A stretch of DNA of 64,000 nucleotides from CAZIXN01 sp039180415 (GTDB lineage: Bacteria > Planctomycetota > Phycisphaerae > Phycisphaerales > Phycisphaeraceae). The stretch is from NCBI GenBank assembly GCA_039180415.1, contig JBCDDH010000002.1, positions 1 to 64,000 on the forward strand, given 5' to 3'. Under the pieces are notes generated by a model. The model had not been told where the DNA came from. It searched no databases and saw nothing but the letters and a program-made list of their open reading frames with translations. This document shows, in pieces, positions 19,261-27,425 of the stretch (its first letter is position 1; the number at the start of each line of letters is the position of its first letter). The translations under genes were made by a program, and so were the position numbers.

Positions 19261-19289
19261 CGCCCGGAGATGGCCACCGCCGGGCGTTA
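19258..19289 (+). terminator. hairpin at the end of the HD-GYP gene
   Basis: Stem T-A-A-C-G-C-C-C-G-G (19258-19267, containing the stop codon) pairs with C-C-G-G-G-C-G-T-T-A (19280-19289); 12-nt loop. Only a weak T tract follows. The arm and loop share the string C-C-C-G-G-A-G-A-T-G-G-C with the hairpin at 50855-50878. Could be a weak terminator or a REP-like element between this gene and the SIS gene. Confidence 0.45.
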
Positions 19290-19306
19290 CGCGTTAACCT
19301 CCCTCG

Positions 19307-19915
19307 ATGCTCGGCATCACCCACGACAACCGCGAATACTTCGCGCTCGCCGCACAGCAAATCCAAAACATCGACTGCGCCGCCCTCCAACGGCTCAGCG
19401 ACGCCGTCATGCAGCGGTACGACCAGGGCAAGTTCATCTACATCATCGGCAACGGCGGCTCGGGCCTCAACGCCTCGCACTTCGCCGAGGACCTGGGCAA
19501 GTCCACCGTCCCCGACGCCCATCTGCAGGACCCCGACCGCAAGCGCCTCAAGGTCCTCAGCCTCACCGACAACCTCGGCTGGATCATGGCCGCCGGCAAC
19601 GACGTGGGTTATGAACACATCTTCACCCAGCAGCTCATGAACTACGGCCAGGCGGGCGACCTGTTGATCGCCATCTCCGGTTCGGGCAACTCGCCCAACA
19701 TCCTCCACGCCGTCGACTGGGCCAAGAACCACGGCCTCACGACCTTCGGCCTCACCGGCTACACCGGCGGAACACTCAAACGGCAACAAGACGACGGCCT
19801 GCACGTCGAATGCAACGACATGGGCGTCGTCGAGTCCCTCCACCTGCTCCTGTTCCACTGGATGCTCAACGACGTGCACGCGCGGATCAACCACGTCGGT
19901 CGCCACGCCACTTAA
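19307..19915 (+). CDS. gmhA: SIS-domain sugar isomerase, GmhA-like (sedoheptulose 7-phosphate isomerase)
   Basis: 202 residues, the GmhA length. Phosphosugar-isomerase fold with I-G-N-G-G-S-G-L-N-A-S-H-F-A-E-D-L (47-63), where the usual GGSAADAQH-type block carries the catalytic environment, L-I-A-I-S-G-S-G-N-S-P-N-I (about 121-133) and a C-terminal E-S-L-H-L-L-L-F-H. The likely reaction, sedoheptulose 7-phosphate to D-glycero-manno-heptose 7-phosphate, is the first step of ADP-heptose synthesis, and hldE in the same window performs the next ones. Other SIS isomerases cannot be excluded. ATG start 46 nt after the HD-GYP stop, with no clear ribosome-binding site. Confidence 0.75.
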   Translation: MLGITHDNREYFALAAQQIQNIDCAALQRLSDAVMQRYDQGKFIYIIGNGGSGLNASHFAEDLGKSTVPDAHLQDPDRKRLKVLSLTDNLGWIMAAGNDVGYEHIFTQQLMNYGQAGDLLIAISGSGNSPNILHAVDWAKNHGLTTFGLTGYTGGTLKRQQDDGLHVECNDMGVVESLHLLLFHWMLNDVHARINHVGRHAT

Positions 19916-19965
19916 CCTTCACCCCGGACGGGCCGCGTCGGCGACCCGTCTTCCCGCACAAACCC

Positions 19966-20562
19966 TCACGCGTACCCCGGCTCGTTCCCCGGTTTCCACT
20001 TGATGTTGCAGCCCATCGATGGCCGCTGCGCCACCGTCACCGGCTCGCCACGCAACACTTGATCCATCGCCGCCCGAAGGTCCGCCCCCGTTGCCGCCCC
20101 GTTGCGGTCGTCGTAGTTGCCCGACGAGATCCGGTGCGGCCGGGAGCCGTCGATCTGTCCCCGGTACACGAGCCGGTGCTCGCGATCGAACAGGAAGAAG
20201 TCCGGCGTGCACGCCGCCGTGTAGGCCTTGGCCACGTCCTGCGACTCGTCGTACAGGTACGGGAACGCGTACCCGCGTTTGGCTTTTTCTTCTTTCATCA
20301 ACGCCGGCGAATCCTGCGGATACGTCGCGACGTCGTTCGCGCTGATCGCGACGACGGCGAGCTGGCCGGCGTAGTCGTCGCCGATCGCTTTGAGCGTCGG
20401 CGCGACGTGGATCACGTACGGGCAGTGGTTGCAGATGAACGCGACGAGCAGCGGCGAGTCGGCGAAATCGTCGCGCTGGACGGTGGTTCCGTCGGTGTCG
20501 GGCAGCGCAAAGTCGGGCGCCCGCGTCCCGAGTTCCAGCATCGTTGAGGGGGTGAGCGACAT
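19966..20562 (-). CDS. thioredoxin-like / AhpC-TSA family protein
   Basis: 198 residues from the ATG at 20562 (G-G-T-G-A-T upstream). Thioredoxin fold of the peroxiredoxin/TlpA-like class: A-P-D-F-A-L-P-D-T-D-G near the N-terminus, redox-type C-N-H-C (C44-x-x-C47) followed by P-Y-V, cis-Pro region in A-C-T-P-D-F-F-L-F, and the subfamily's C-terminal G-C-N-I-K-W-K-P-G-N-E-P. No signal peptide, so cytoplasmic. Probably a thiol oxidoreductase or peroxidase; substrate unknown. Starts 20 nt past the stop of the FG-GAP-like PEP-CTERM gene on the same strand. Confidence 0.85.
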   Translation of the reverse strand: MSLTPSTMLELGTRAPDFALPDTDGTTVQRDDFADSPLLVAFICNHCPYVIHVAPTLKAIGDDYAGQLAVVAISANDVATYPQDSPALMKEEKAKRGYAFPYLYDESQDVAKAYTAACTPDFFLFDREHRLVYRGQIDGSRPHRISSGNYDDRNGAATGADLRAAMDQVLRGEPVTVAQRPSMGCNIKWKPGNEPGYA

Positions 20563-20582
20563 GCGATCACCATAGCCCGGCT

Positions 20583-22187
20583 TCAAGCGAAGCGCGAGCG
20601 GCGTCGGCGGACCAGGGCCAAGCCGCCCACCACGCTCGCCAAGCCGGCGGCGGGCTCGGGGATGACGGTGGTACGCAGGTCGTAAATCGCGTCGCCCGCG
20701 TCGGTGTGGATCTTGAGGGTTGCCACGTAATCGTCGAAGCCTCCGCCGAGGAAGGACAGGCCGAAGCTCACCGAGTCGCCGGCGACCAGGGCCGCCGTCT
20801 CGAAATCGATCAAGTCGTACAGCGCCGCGTCTTTGCCGTCGATCGTGTAGCCGGTGACGTTGACGACGGTGCCGGCTTCGCCGTTATTGGTCAGGCTGAT
20901 GACGTCATCGAACGTGGCGGTGGTGTTGCGGTCGATGGTGAACGCGAACGTGTCGCCGACGATGGGCGGTTCTTCGACCGCGTCGGTGTCGAAGAGGTAG
21001 GCCGAGCCGGAGTTTCGGCCGTTGTCGTTGTCGTCGAAACGAGCCCCGACGATGGCGGTGGTGCCGCTTAAGCCGACCGAGACGCCGAACTGGTCATTGG
21101 CCGCGCCGTCCGCCGCGGTGATTTTGCCGATCTGCAGGCCGGTGGTGGTGTCGAAGAGATAGGCCGAGCCGGAGGAGGGATCGTTGTCGTCGTCCGCAAC
21201 CGCCCCGACGAGGGCGGTGGTGCCGCTGATCGCGACGGACCAACCGAACGCGTCGCCGGCCGCGCCGCCGCGGGGGGTGAGCTTGAAGGTCTGGCGGCCG
21301 GTGGTCGTGTCGAAAAGGTAGGCCGAACCAGAGGTTTGACCGTTGTCGTCGTCGAAGTAAGCCCCGATGACGGCGGTGGTGCCGCTTATGCCAACCGAGG
21401 CGCCGAAAAAGTCGCCGGCCTCGCCGTCGTCGGCCGTGAGCTTGAAGGTCTGGTTGCCGGTGGTCGTGTCGAAGAGATACGCCGAGCCGGCGTCGGCACC
21501 CTTCCGGTTATCGTCCCGATGAGACCCCACGATGGCGGTGGTACCGCTCACGCCAACCGAGATGCCGAAATGGTCGTTAAGCGCGCCGTCGTCGGGAGTG
21601 AGCTTGAAGGTCAGGTCGCCGGTGGTGGTGTTGAAAAGGTACGCCGAGCCGGAACTCGAGTTGCTTCTGTCGCGGCGGGCCCCGACGATGGCGGTGGTGC
21701 CGCTGACCGCGACGGCCTCGCCGAAGTCCTGGTCGCCGCCGCCCGCGGTGAGCCGAAAGGTCTCGAGGCCGGTGGTGGTGTCGAAGAGGTACGCGGCTTC
21801 GGAGGCGTTGCCGACGATCGCGGTGTTGCCACTCAGGCCGACCGAGTGGCCGAACAGGACGCCGCGGCGGCTGGGCGTGAGCGTGGCGGTCTGCTCGCCG
21901 GTCGTCGTGTCGAAGAGGTACGCCGAGCCTTCGTTATTGCCCCGAGCGTCGTTGAACACCGCCCCGACGATCGCGGTGGTGCCGCTGACTCCAACGGAAT
22001 CGCCGAACCGATCGTCGAGCGCCCCGTCGTCCGAAACGAGCTTGAAGGTTTCTTGAGCACCGGCCACGGACGAGACCGCGAAGACGGCCAGCAAGGCGAC
22101 CGAACTCGCAACGCGGTTCCCCGGGTTGGCGGTGAGCGTGTGAAACCGACCCGACCGACCCAGCATTCGGGAGATAACAGCGTGCAT
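20583..22187 (-). CDS. PEP-CTERM protein with seven FG-GAP-like beta-propeller repeats
   Basis: 534 residues from the ATG at 22187, fixed by G-A-G-G-G 7 nt upstream and by the signal peptide that follows (hydrophobic A-S-S-V-A-L-L-A-V-F-A-V-S-S-V-A-G-A). Seven repeats of about 50 residues follow, each with F-G-x-S-V-x-x-S-G-T-T-A-I-V-G-A, an acidic D-D/N-D loop and G-S-A-Y-L-F-D-T-T-T-G. This is the FG-GAP / integrin-alpha-like propeller pattern; seven blades would close a propeller. The acidic loops probably bind calcium. A beta-sandwich region and a PEP-CTERM tail (I-P-E-P-A-A) end the protein. Likely an exported adhesion or surface protein. The repeats are also visible at DNA level on the minus strand. 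Confidence 0.85.
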   Translation of the reverse strand: MHAVISRMLGRSGRFHTLTANPGNRVASSVALLAVFAVSSVAGAQETFKLVSDDGALDDRFGDSVGVSGTTAIVGAVFNDARGNNEGSAYLFDTTTGEQTATLTPSRRGVLFGHSVGLSGNTAIVGNASEAAYLFDTTTGLETFRLTAGGGDQDFGEAVAVSGTTAIVGARRDRSNSSSGSAYLFNTTTGDLTFKLTPDDGALNDHFGISVGVSGTTAIVGSHRDDNRKGADAGSAYLFDTTTGNQTFKLTADDGEAGDFFGASVGISGTTAVIGAYFDDDNGQTSGSAYLFDTTTGRQTFKLTPRGGAAGDAFGWSVAISGTTALVGAVADDDNDPSSGSAYLFDTTTGLQIGKITAADGAANDQFGVSVGLSGTTAIVGARFDDNDNGRNSGSAYLFDTDAVEEPPIVGDTFAFTIDRNTTATFDDVISLTNNGEAGTVVNVTGYTIDGKDAALYDLIDFETAALVAGDSVSFGLSFLGGGFDDYVATLKIHTDAGDAIYDLRTTVIPEPAAGLASVVGGLALVRRRRSRFA

Positions 22188-22413
22188 TGTGATTCCCTCG
22201 GCGATTGAAACTTCTGAACCCGTATATACCGCGCCCCCGGGCGGCGTCAACGCTTTTCGTGGAGATGACAATCCACGTTCGCGTTCGTTTTTGAGGTGCG
22301 TTTCGGGCGCGGAAGGGCTTTGGCCAATGACCGCCATCGTCGCGGATCGTGGGCGTCGCTCCCGCGAAAACCGAGGCTGAAGGTCGCCACGCTTGATCAA
22401 CGCCCGGCGGGCG

Positions 22414-23757
22414 TCACCGCGCCAGCGTCCCGTCCGCGTGGGCCTGGGCGAGGTGCAGCAGATAGTTGGCCATGGTCTCGATCGCGGCGGCGACGTCGGC
22501 TTCGCTGACGACCTCGTCGGCGTAGTGCTGATCGCCGTCGGGTTGGCGGACGAACAGCATCGACACCGGGCACAGGTCGGCCATGATCACCGCGTCGTGG
22601 CCCGAACCGGAGGGCAACTCGGCGGGCTCGTGGTCGGCGGCCTGGGCGGCTTGCAGCAGCAGCCCGGAGAGGCCGCCGTCCACGGGCGTGGCGTTCTGGC
22701 TTTGGCGGTCGAGCAGTTCGAAGGTGACGCCGTCTTCGTCGGCGACGCGTTGCGCGGTTTCGAGCAGGGCGTCGACGGCGGTGACGCGGATGTCGTCCAG
22801 GGCGTGGCGGACGTCGAGCGAGCAGGCCACCTCGCCGGGCACGACGTTGCGGACGTTGGGCCAGGTGTCGAAGAAGCCGACGGTGGCGCGCAGGCCGTCG
22901 AGAGACTTGCCGAAGTCCTGCACCTCGACGGCGAGCTTGGCGGCGGCGACGAGGGCGTCGCGGCGTTGGCCCATCGGCACGGTGCCGGCGTGGCCGGCCT
23001 GGCCGGTGAAGCGCATCATCAGGCGGGACTGGCCGGCGATGCCCGAGACCACGCCGATGGGTTTCTGGGCGGCGTCGAGGACGGGGCCCTGTTCGATGTG
23101 GACCTCGGTGTAGCCCAGGACGTGGCGCTTGTCGTAGGCGGCCTCGGGCAGGCGAGCCGGGTCCAGGCCGAACTGTTCGAGCGCGGCGCGGAGGGAGATG
23201 CCGTCGGGGTCCTTGCGGTCGAGCAGGCCGGGGTCGAGCGAGCCGGCGACGGCGCGCGAGCCGATGTACGGCGTCTGGAAGCGCACGCCCTCTTCTTCGG
23301 AGAAGCCGAGGATGTCGACGTGGAACGGCAGGCGGTGCTGCGGGTTCTGGTTGAGCGCTTCGACCGCGGCGAGGGCGACGAGCACGCCGAGCACGCCGTC
23401 GTATCTGCCGGAGCCGGGCACGGTGTCCAGGTGCGAGCCGAGCAGGAAGGTGGGCGTCATCGGCGCGTCGGGCTCGGGCTCGAGGAGCGGAGCGGCGTGG
23501 CCGCGTCGGTGCCCGATCAGGTTGCCGGCGGCGTCGACGCGGACGGACAGACCGGCGTCGGCGAACCAGCGCTTGAGCACGCCGTGGACGGAGGCGGCGG
23601 CGTGGGTGAGGAACAGGCGGGTGAGCCGGCCTTGCTCCTGCTCGTCGGTGAACTCGGCGAGGTGGTCGCAGCGTTCGAGGACGCGGCGGGCGGCGGCGCG
23701 GGCGTCGAAGCGCAGCGCGGCCGCGGGGGTGTGGATCGGGTGGTCGAAGCCGTGCAT
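22414..23757 (-). CDS. M20-family amidohydrolase (allantoate / N-carbamoyl-amino-acid hydrolase type)
   Basis: 447 residues, typical of the family (about 410-450). Di-metal site residues are in order: G-S-H-L-D-T-V-P-G-S-G-R-Y-D-G (His and Asp), S-E-E-E-G-V-R-F (Glu pair), E-V-H-I-E-Q-G-P (His), and a C-terminal G-S-G-H-D-A. The segment V-V-S-G-I-A-G-Q-S-R and G-Q-A-G-H-A-G-T-V-P-M is the dimerisation/substrate domain as in AllC, HyuC and beta-ureidopropionase. Together with guaD next to it, a purine or pyrimidine ring catabolic role (allantoate or ureido compound) is likely, but the substrate cannot be fixed from sequence. guaD lies 130 nt upstream on the same strand. Confidence 0.88.
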   Translation of the reverse strand: MHGFDHPIHTPAAALRFDARAAARRVLERCDHLAEFTDEQEQGRLTRLFLTHAAASVHGVLKRWFADAGLSVRVDAAGNLIGHRRGHAAPLLEPEPDAPMTPTFLLGSHLDTVPGSGRYDGVLGVLVALAAVEALNQNPQHRLPFHVDILGFSEEEGVRFQTPYIGSRAVAGSLDPGLLDRKDPDGISLRAALEQFGLDPARLPEAAYDKRHVLGYTEVHIEQGPVLDAAQKPIGVVSGIAGQSRLMMRFTGQAGHAGTVPMGQRRDALVAAAKLAVEVQDFGKSLDGLRATVGFFDTWPNVRNVVPGEVACSLDVRHALDDIRVTAVDALLETAQRVADEDGVTFELLDRQSQNATPVDGGLSGLLLQAAQAADHEPAELPSGSGHDAVIMADLCPVSMLFVRQPDGDQHYADEVVSEADVAAAIETMANYLLHLAQAHADGTLAR

Positions 23758-23887
23758 GGCATGTGGATCGGGTGGGTGGGGCGCCCTGTCGTCCGCGGAG
23801 CACTTCGTTCGCGGTAAGGGAGCAGCGGCAGGCGTTCGATCCTATGGCCGGGTATCGGTCGGGTCGAGAGGCACGGTTTTTTCGGTG

Positions 23888-25177
23888 TCAATTGCGTGTG
23901 AACCGTGTTTGCCCGGCGGCGATTGTGTGGGCCAACCAACGGTCGTCCCACGCCCAGAGCAACGCGGCGAGCGGGTCGGACCGCTCGCCGCGCGGGTGCC
24001 AGGCGTGGTCCGGCAGGTCGGGTTCGATCACGAGCACGTCGGCCGACGCGCCGGCGGCCAACACGCCCCGGGGCTCGGCGTGGTTCGCGGTTTTCACGAG
24101 GCCCGCGTTGCCGGCCGTGATCAGCCACCACGCCTGCGCGGCGCTGGGGACCGCGGTGCCGCGCCGCGCGGCGGTGAGCAGCATCGCCCGGGCGGCGCGC
24201 GCCATGCTCCGCTCGTAGCCCGCGCCCACGTCACTGCCCAGCGACACCTCCACGCCGGCGGCGCGGTGCTCGGCCAGCGGCATCGCGCCCGCGACGAGGA
24301 AGTCGTTGGCCGTGGGGCAGTGCGCGACAACCGCGCCGGCGCCGCGGAGCTGGGCGCGGTCGTCGTCGTCGAGGTGGATGCCGTGCCCGAACAGTGCGCC
24401 CGGCCGAACCAGCCCCGCCCGCTCGTACACCGACACGTACGACACGCCGCCGAACATTTCCGCAATCGCCTCGCATTCGCGCGTCGTCTCGGCCAGGTGC
24501 GTCTGCACCGTCGCGTCGTGTTCCTCGGCCAGCCGGCCCGCGCCCTCCATCAACTCGGGCGTGCACGAGATCGCGAAGCGTGGCGTGATCGCCGCGGCGA
24601 GGCGTCCGCCCCCCGAACTCGGCCAGCCCTGTTGGAGTTTCGCCGCTTGTTCGAGCTGTTGGTCGCGCGGCGGCGTAAGCGCGGGCGGGGCGTGACGGTC
24701 CATGAGCACCTGACCGATCACGCCGCGGAACCCGTGGTCTCGGAAGACGCCCAGCGCTTCGGCCACGCCGGCGTGGTGCGCCGTGCCGTACGCCGCGACG
24801 CCGACCGTGCCGACGCTCAGGAGTTGCCGTGCGACGCTTTGCGCTTCGGCTTGGGCAAAGCCCGGATCGGCCCAGCGCGATTCGGCGGGGAACACGAACC
24901 GTTCAAGCCAGTCGAGCAGTTCCAAGCCGTGCGCTCCAATCACGCCGAACTGCGGGATGTGCAGGTGCGTGTCGGTGAACGCCGGGGCGATCACCCGGCG
25001 GTGATTGGAATCGGACACGGCGTTCGGGTCTTCGATCACCTCGGTCACGTACGCGTCTTCAAGTTTGACCACGCCCGGGCTCAGCCGAACCTCGGGCCAG
25101 CCGAACGGGTCGCTCGCGTCGGGGGTGTCGCCGGGCAGGATCAGCCAGCCGCGCAGCTCGGTGGGGGTGGGGTTCAT
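23888..25177 (-). CDS. guaD: guanine deaminase-like amidohydrolase
   Basis: 429 residues. Zinc amidohydrolase; guanine + water to xanthine + ammonia. Signatures: P-A-F-T-D-T-H-L-H-I-P-Q (the H-x-H pair with the guanine-deaminase-type P-Q), Q-T-H-L-A-E-T, G-H-G-I-H-L and S-L-G-S-D-V-G-A-G, giving the four metal ligands and catalytic Asp. The D-T-H-x-H-x-P-Q form favours guanine deaminase over other amidohydrolases. It is followed by the M20 amidohydrolase gene and diverges from purE across a 49-bp gap. ATG start at 25177. Confidence 0.85.
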   Translation of the reverse strand: MNPTPTELRGWLILPGDTPDASDPFGWPEVRLSPGVVKLEDAYVTEVIEDPNAVSDSNHRRVIAPAFTDTHLHIPQFGVIGAHGLELLDWLERFVFPAESRWADPGFAQAEAQSVARQLLSVGTVGVAAYGTAHHAGVAEALGVFRDHGFRGVIGQVLMDRHAPPALTPPRDQQLEQAAKLQQGWPSSGGGRLAAAITPRFAISCTPELMEGAGRLAEEHDATVQTHLAETTRECEAIAEMFGGVSYVSVYERAGLVRPGALFGHGIHLDDDDRAQLRGAGAVVAHCPTANDFLVAGAMPLAEHRAAGVEVSLGSDVGAGYERSMARAARAMLLTAARRGTAVPSAAQAWWLITAGNAGLVKTANHAEPRGVLAAGASADVLVIEPDLPDHAWHPRGERSDPLAALLWAWDDRWLAHTIAAGQTRFTRN

Positions 25178-25226
25178 AGACGGTTGGCGGCGGGGGGCCG
25201 TGGGTTGCGTTTATCCTGCGGTCATC

Positions 25227-25736
<510 letters not shown>

Positions 25737-25762
25737 AACGGGATTGCGGCGGCGGGCCCGCT

Positions 25763-27352
25763 TCAGCGGGCACGTGAACCCTGTCGCCGCCGGGCCGTCA
25801 GCCCCAGCAACGCGAGCGTGAGCGCAGCGGCGGGTTCGGGCACGGGCAGGCCCGTGAGGTCGGGCGCGGCGGCCGCGCCCCATTGGTTGAGCACGCGGTT
25901 GAGGTCCGCCTGATCGACGAAGCGGTCGCCGTTGAAGTCGCCGGTCGCCCAGCCCCGGTCGGTTCGGCCCCAGTTGAGCAGCACGGCGTTGAGGTCGGCC
26001 TGGTCGATGAAGCGGTCGAGGTTCGCGTCGCCGTAGATCGTGCCCAACACGTCCTCCACCAACACGTCGACGTCGTCGAGGGTGACCGCGTCGTCGCCGT
26101 CGAGGCTGTAGATCGAGGCGTCGCCGCCCTGATTGAGGAACAGCCAGTCGATGTCGTCCTCGTCGACGGCGTCGGTGAGGTCGAAGTCGCCGAGCAGGTC
26201 GCCGAGCGGGGCGTCCCGGCCGAGCGGGGTGACGTCGATGTGGAAGTGGCTGGCGTGGCCGCCGGAGGTATCGTTGGCGAAGACCCCGGGGTGGGTCGCG
26301 TTGACGGCACCGATGATGTCGACGTTGGAGTTGAGGATCCGGGAGACGCGGACGTCCAGGTCGTGGTTGAGGTGTGCGTCGATGAAGGCGCGGGCGAACT
26401 CGGCGGCGGTGGCCTCGCCGCTATTGAGAAAGCCGTTGCCGGTGTTGCGGGACTCGAGCGGGATGCCCAGGTCGATGTCCATGCCGGCCCGGTGGGTGTT
26501 GTGGATCGCGGACGAGCCGTAGCCGTCGAAGGTCGATAGCGCGGTGATGCGTTGGTTGATGCCGGTCGCCGCCTTGGCGTCGGCCGTGGCGGCTTGGACC
26601 AACTCGACCGTCCACGACGTGGCGTAGGGCTCGAACGACGAGACGCTGCTGATGTTGGCGTTGGGGGAGAGGCGTTCCCAGAACGGGGCGTTGCCGGCAT
26701 TGAGCCAGGCACCGGTGTTGTCGCCGACGATGCCATCGACGCTGGCTTGGGTCGTGTTGAGCCAGCCGACGATGGCGGCTTGGAACGTGCGGAGGGCTTG
26801 GTTGGTGTCGCCGTCGAAGCTGCCGGTGACGCTGGGCAAGGGGCCGCCCTCGGCCTGGTAGCCGAAGTAGGCGAGGCGGTGCTGCTGCTGGGCGACCGAC
26901 AGCGCGTTGTTGCGGCGGCCGAGCCGCTCGCCGTTGTGGGTGACCGCGCCGCGGCCGACGCCGGAGTATCCGGGCTGGACCTGCACTTCGAAGGTTTTGG
27001 TTTGCCCGTCGATTTGGACGCTGCCCGCGATGGTGCCTTGGAAGCCGGGCTCGAGGCCGCGGTCGCCGCCGCGGCCGCGGGGCAGGTTGGGGGCCGCGAA
27101 GACGTGGAGCCGGCCGGTGTCGGCGAAGGGCTGGTTCTCCAGCGTGTCGCTGGTGAGGCCGACGTGGGAGCCGAACGTCGAGAGGTCGAGGTTGGTGAAG
27201 CTGGCGTCGGCCCCGACGCCCGGCTGGGCGGAGAAGTCCAGGAGGATGCCGTCACCGGAGCGGCCGAAGAAGGTGAAATCGGCGTCGGCGAAGGCGGCGG
27301 GCCCGACCGCGGCGGCCAAGGCGACGCAAAACAGGCGGGCAGGCTTCCGCAA
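25763..27352 (-). CDS. secreted LAS-type (M15-like) peptidase with dockerin-like repeats and PEP-CTERM tail
   Basis: 529 residues from a TTG at 27352 with G-G-A-G 8 nt upstream. Signal peptide 1-22. Residues about 140-190 resemble a peptidoglycan-binding helix bundle (V-T-G-S-F-D-G-D-T-N-Q-A-L-R-T-F-Q). The following domain has H-R-A-G-M-D-I-D and H-A-S-H-F-H-I-D-V, matching the H(x)6D and HxH metal sites of LAS peptidases such as D-Ala-D-Ala carboxypeptidases and endopeptidases. Then come three calcium-loop segments (near 395-430) and two dockerin-like loops (G-D-A-N-L-D-R-F and G-D-F-N-G-D-R-F, each ending L-N-x-W-G), and V-P-E-P with an Arg tail. Probable cell-wall or polymer-bound peptidase; substrate unknown. 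Confidence 0.78.
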   Translation of the reverse strand: MRKPARLFCVALAAAVGPAAFADADFTFFGRSGDGILLDFSAQPGVGADASFTNLDLSTFGSHVGLTSDTLENQPFADTGRLHVFAAPNLPRGRGGDRGLEPGFQGTIAGSVQIDGQTKTFEVQVQPGYSGVGRGAVTHNGERLGRRNNALSVAQQQHRLAYFGYQAEGGPLPSVTGSFDGDTNQALRTFQAAIVGWLNTTQASVDGIVGDNTGAWLNAGNAPFWERLSPNANISSVSSFEPYATSWTVELVQAATADAKAATGINQRITALSTFDGYGSSAIHNTHRAGMDIDLGIPLESRNTGNGFLNSGEATAAEFARAFIDAHLNHDLDVRVSRILNSNVDIIGAVNATHPGVFANDTSGGHASHFHIDVTPLGRDAPLGDLLGDFDLTDAVDEDDIDWLFLNQGGDASIYSLDGDDAVTLDDVDVLVEDVLGTIYGDANLDRFIDQADLNAVLLNWGRTDRGWATGDFNGDRFVDQADLNRVLNQWGAAAAPDLTGLPVPEPAAALTLALLGLTARRRQGSRAR

Positions 27353-27425
27353 AACGGCTCTCCGTGGGGGCTCAAGGGGCGATCGGGAAAACTTCGAGCG
27401 ACACGCCGGCTCGAACTTTCATAAT

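Noticed and set aside
20583..22100. regular DNA repeats that look array-like
   Set aside because: Not a CRISPR array: the repeats have about 150-200 nt periodicity, vary in sequence, and encode the FG-GAP-like propeller blades.
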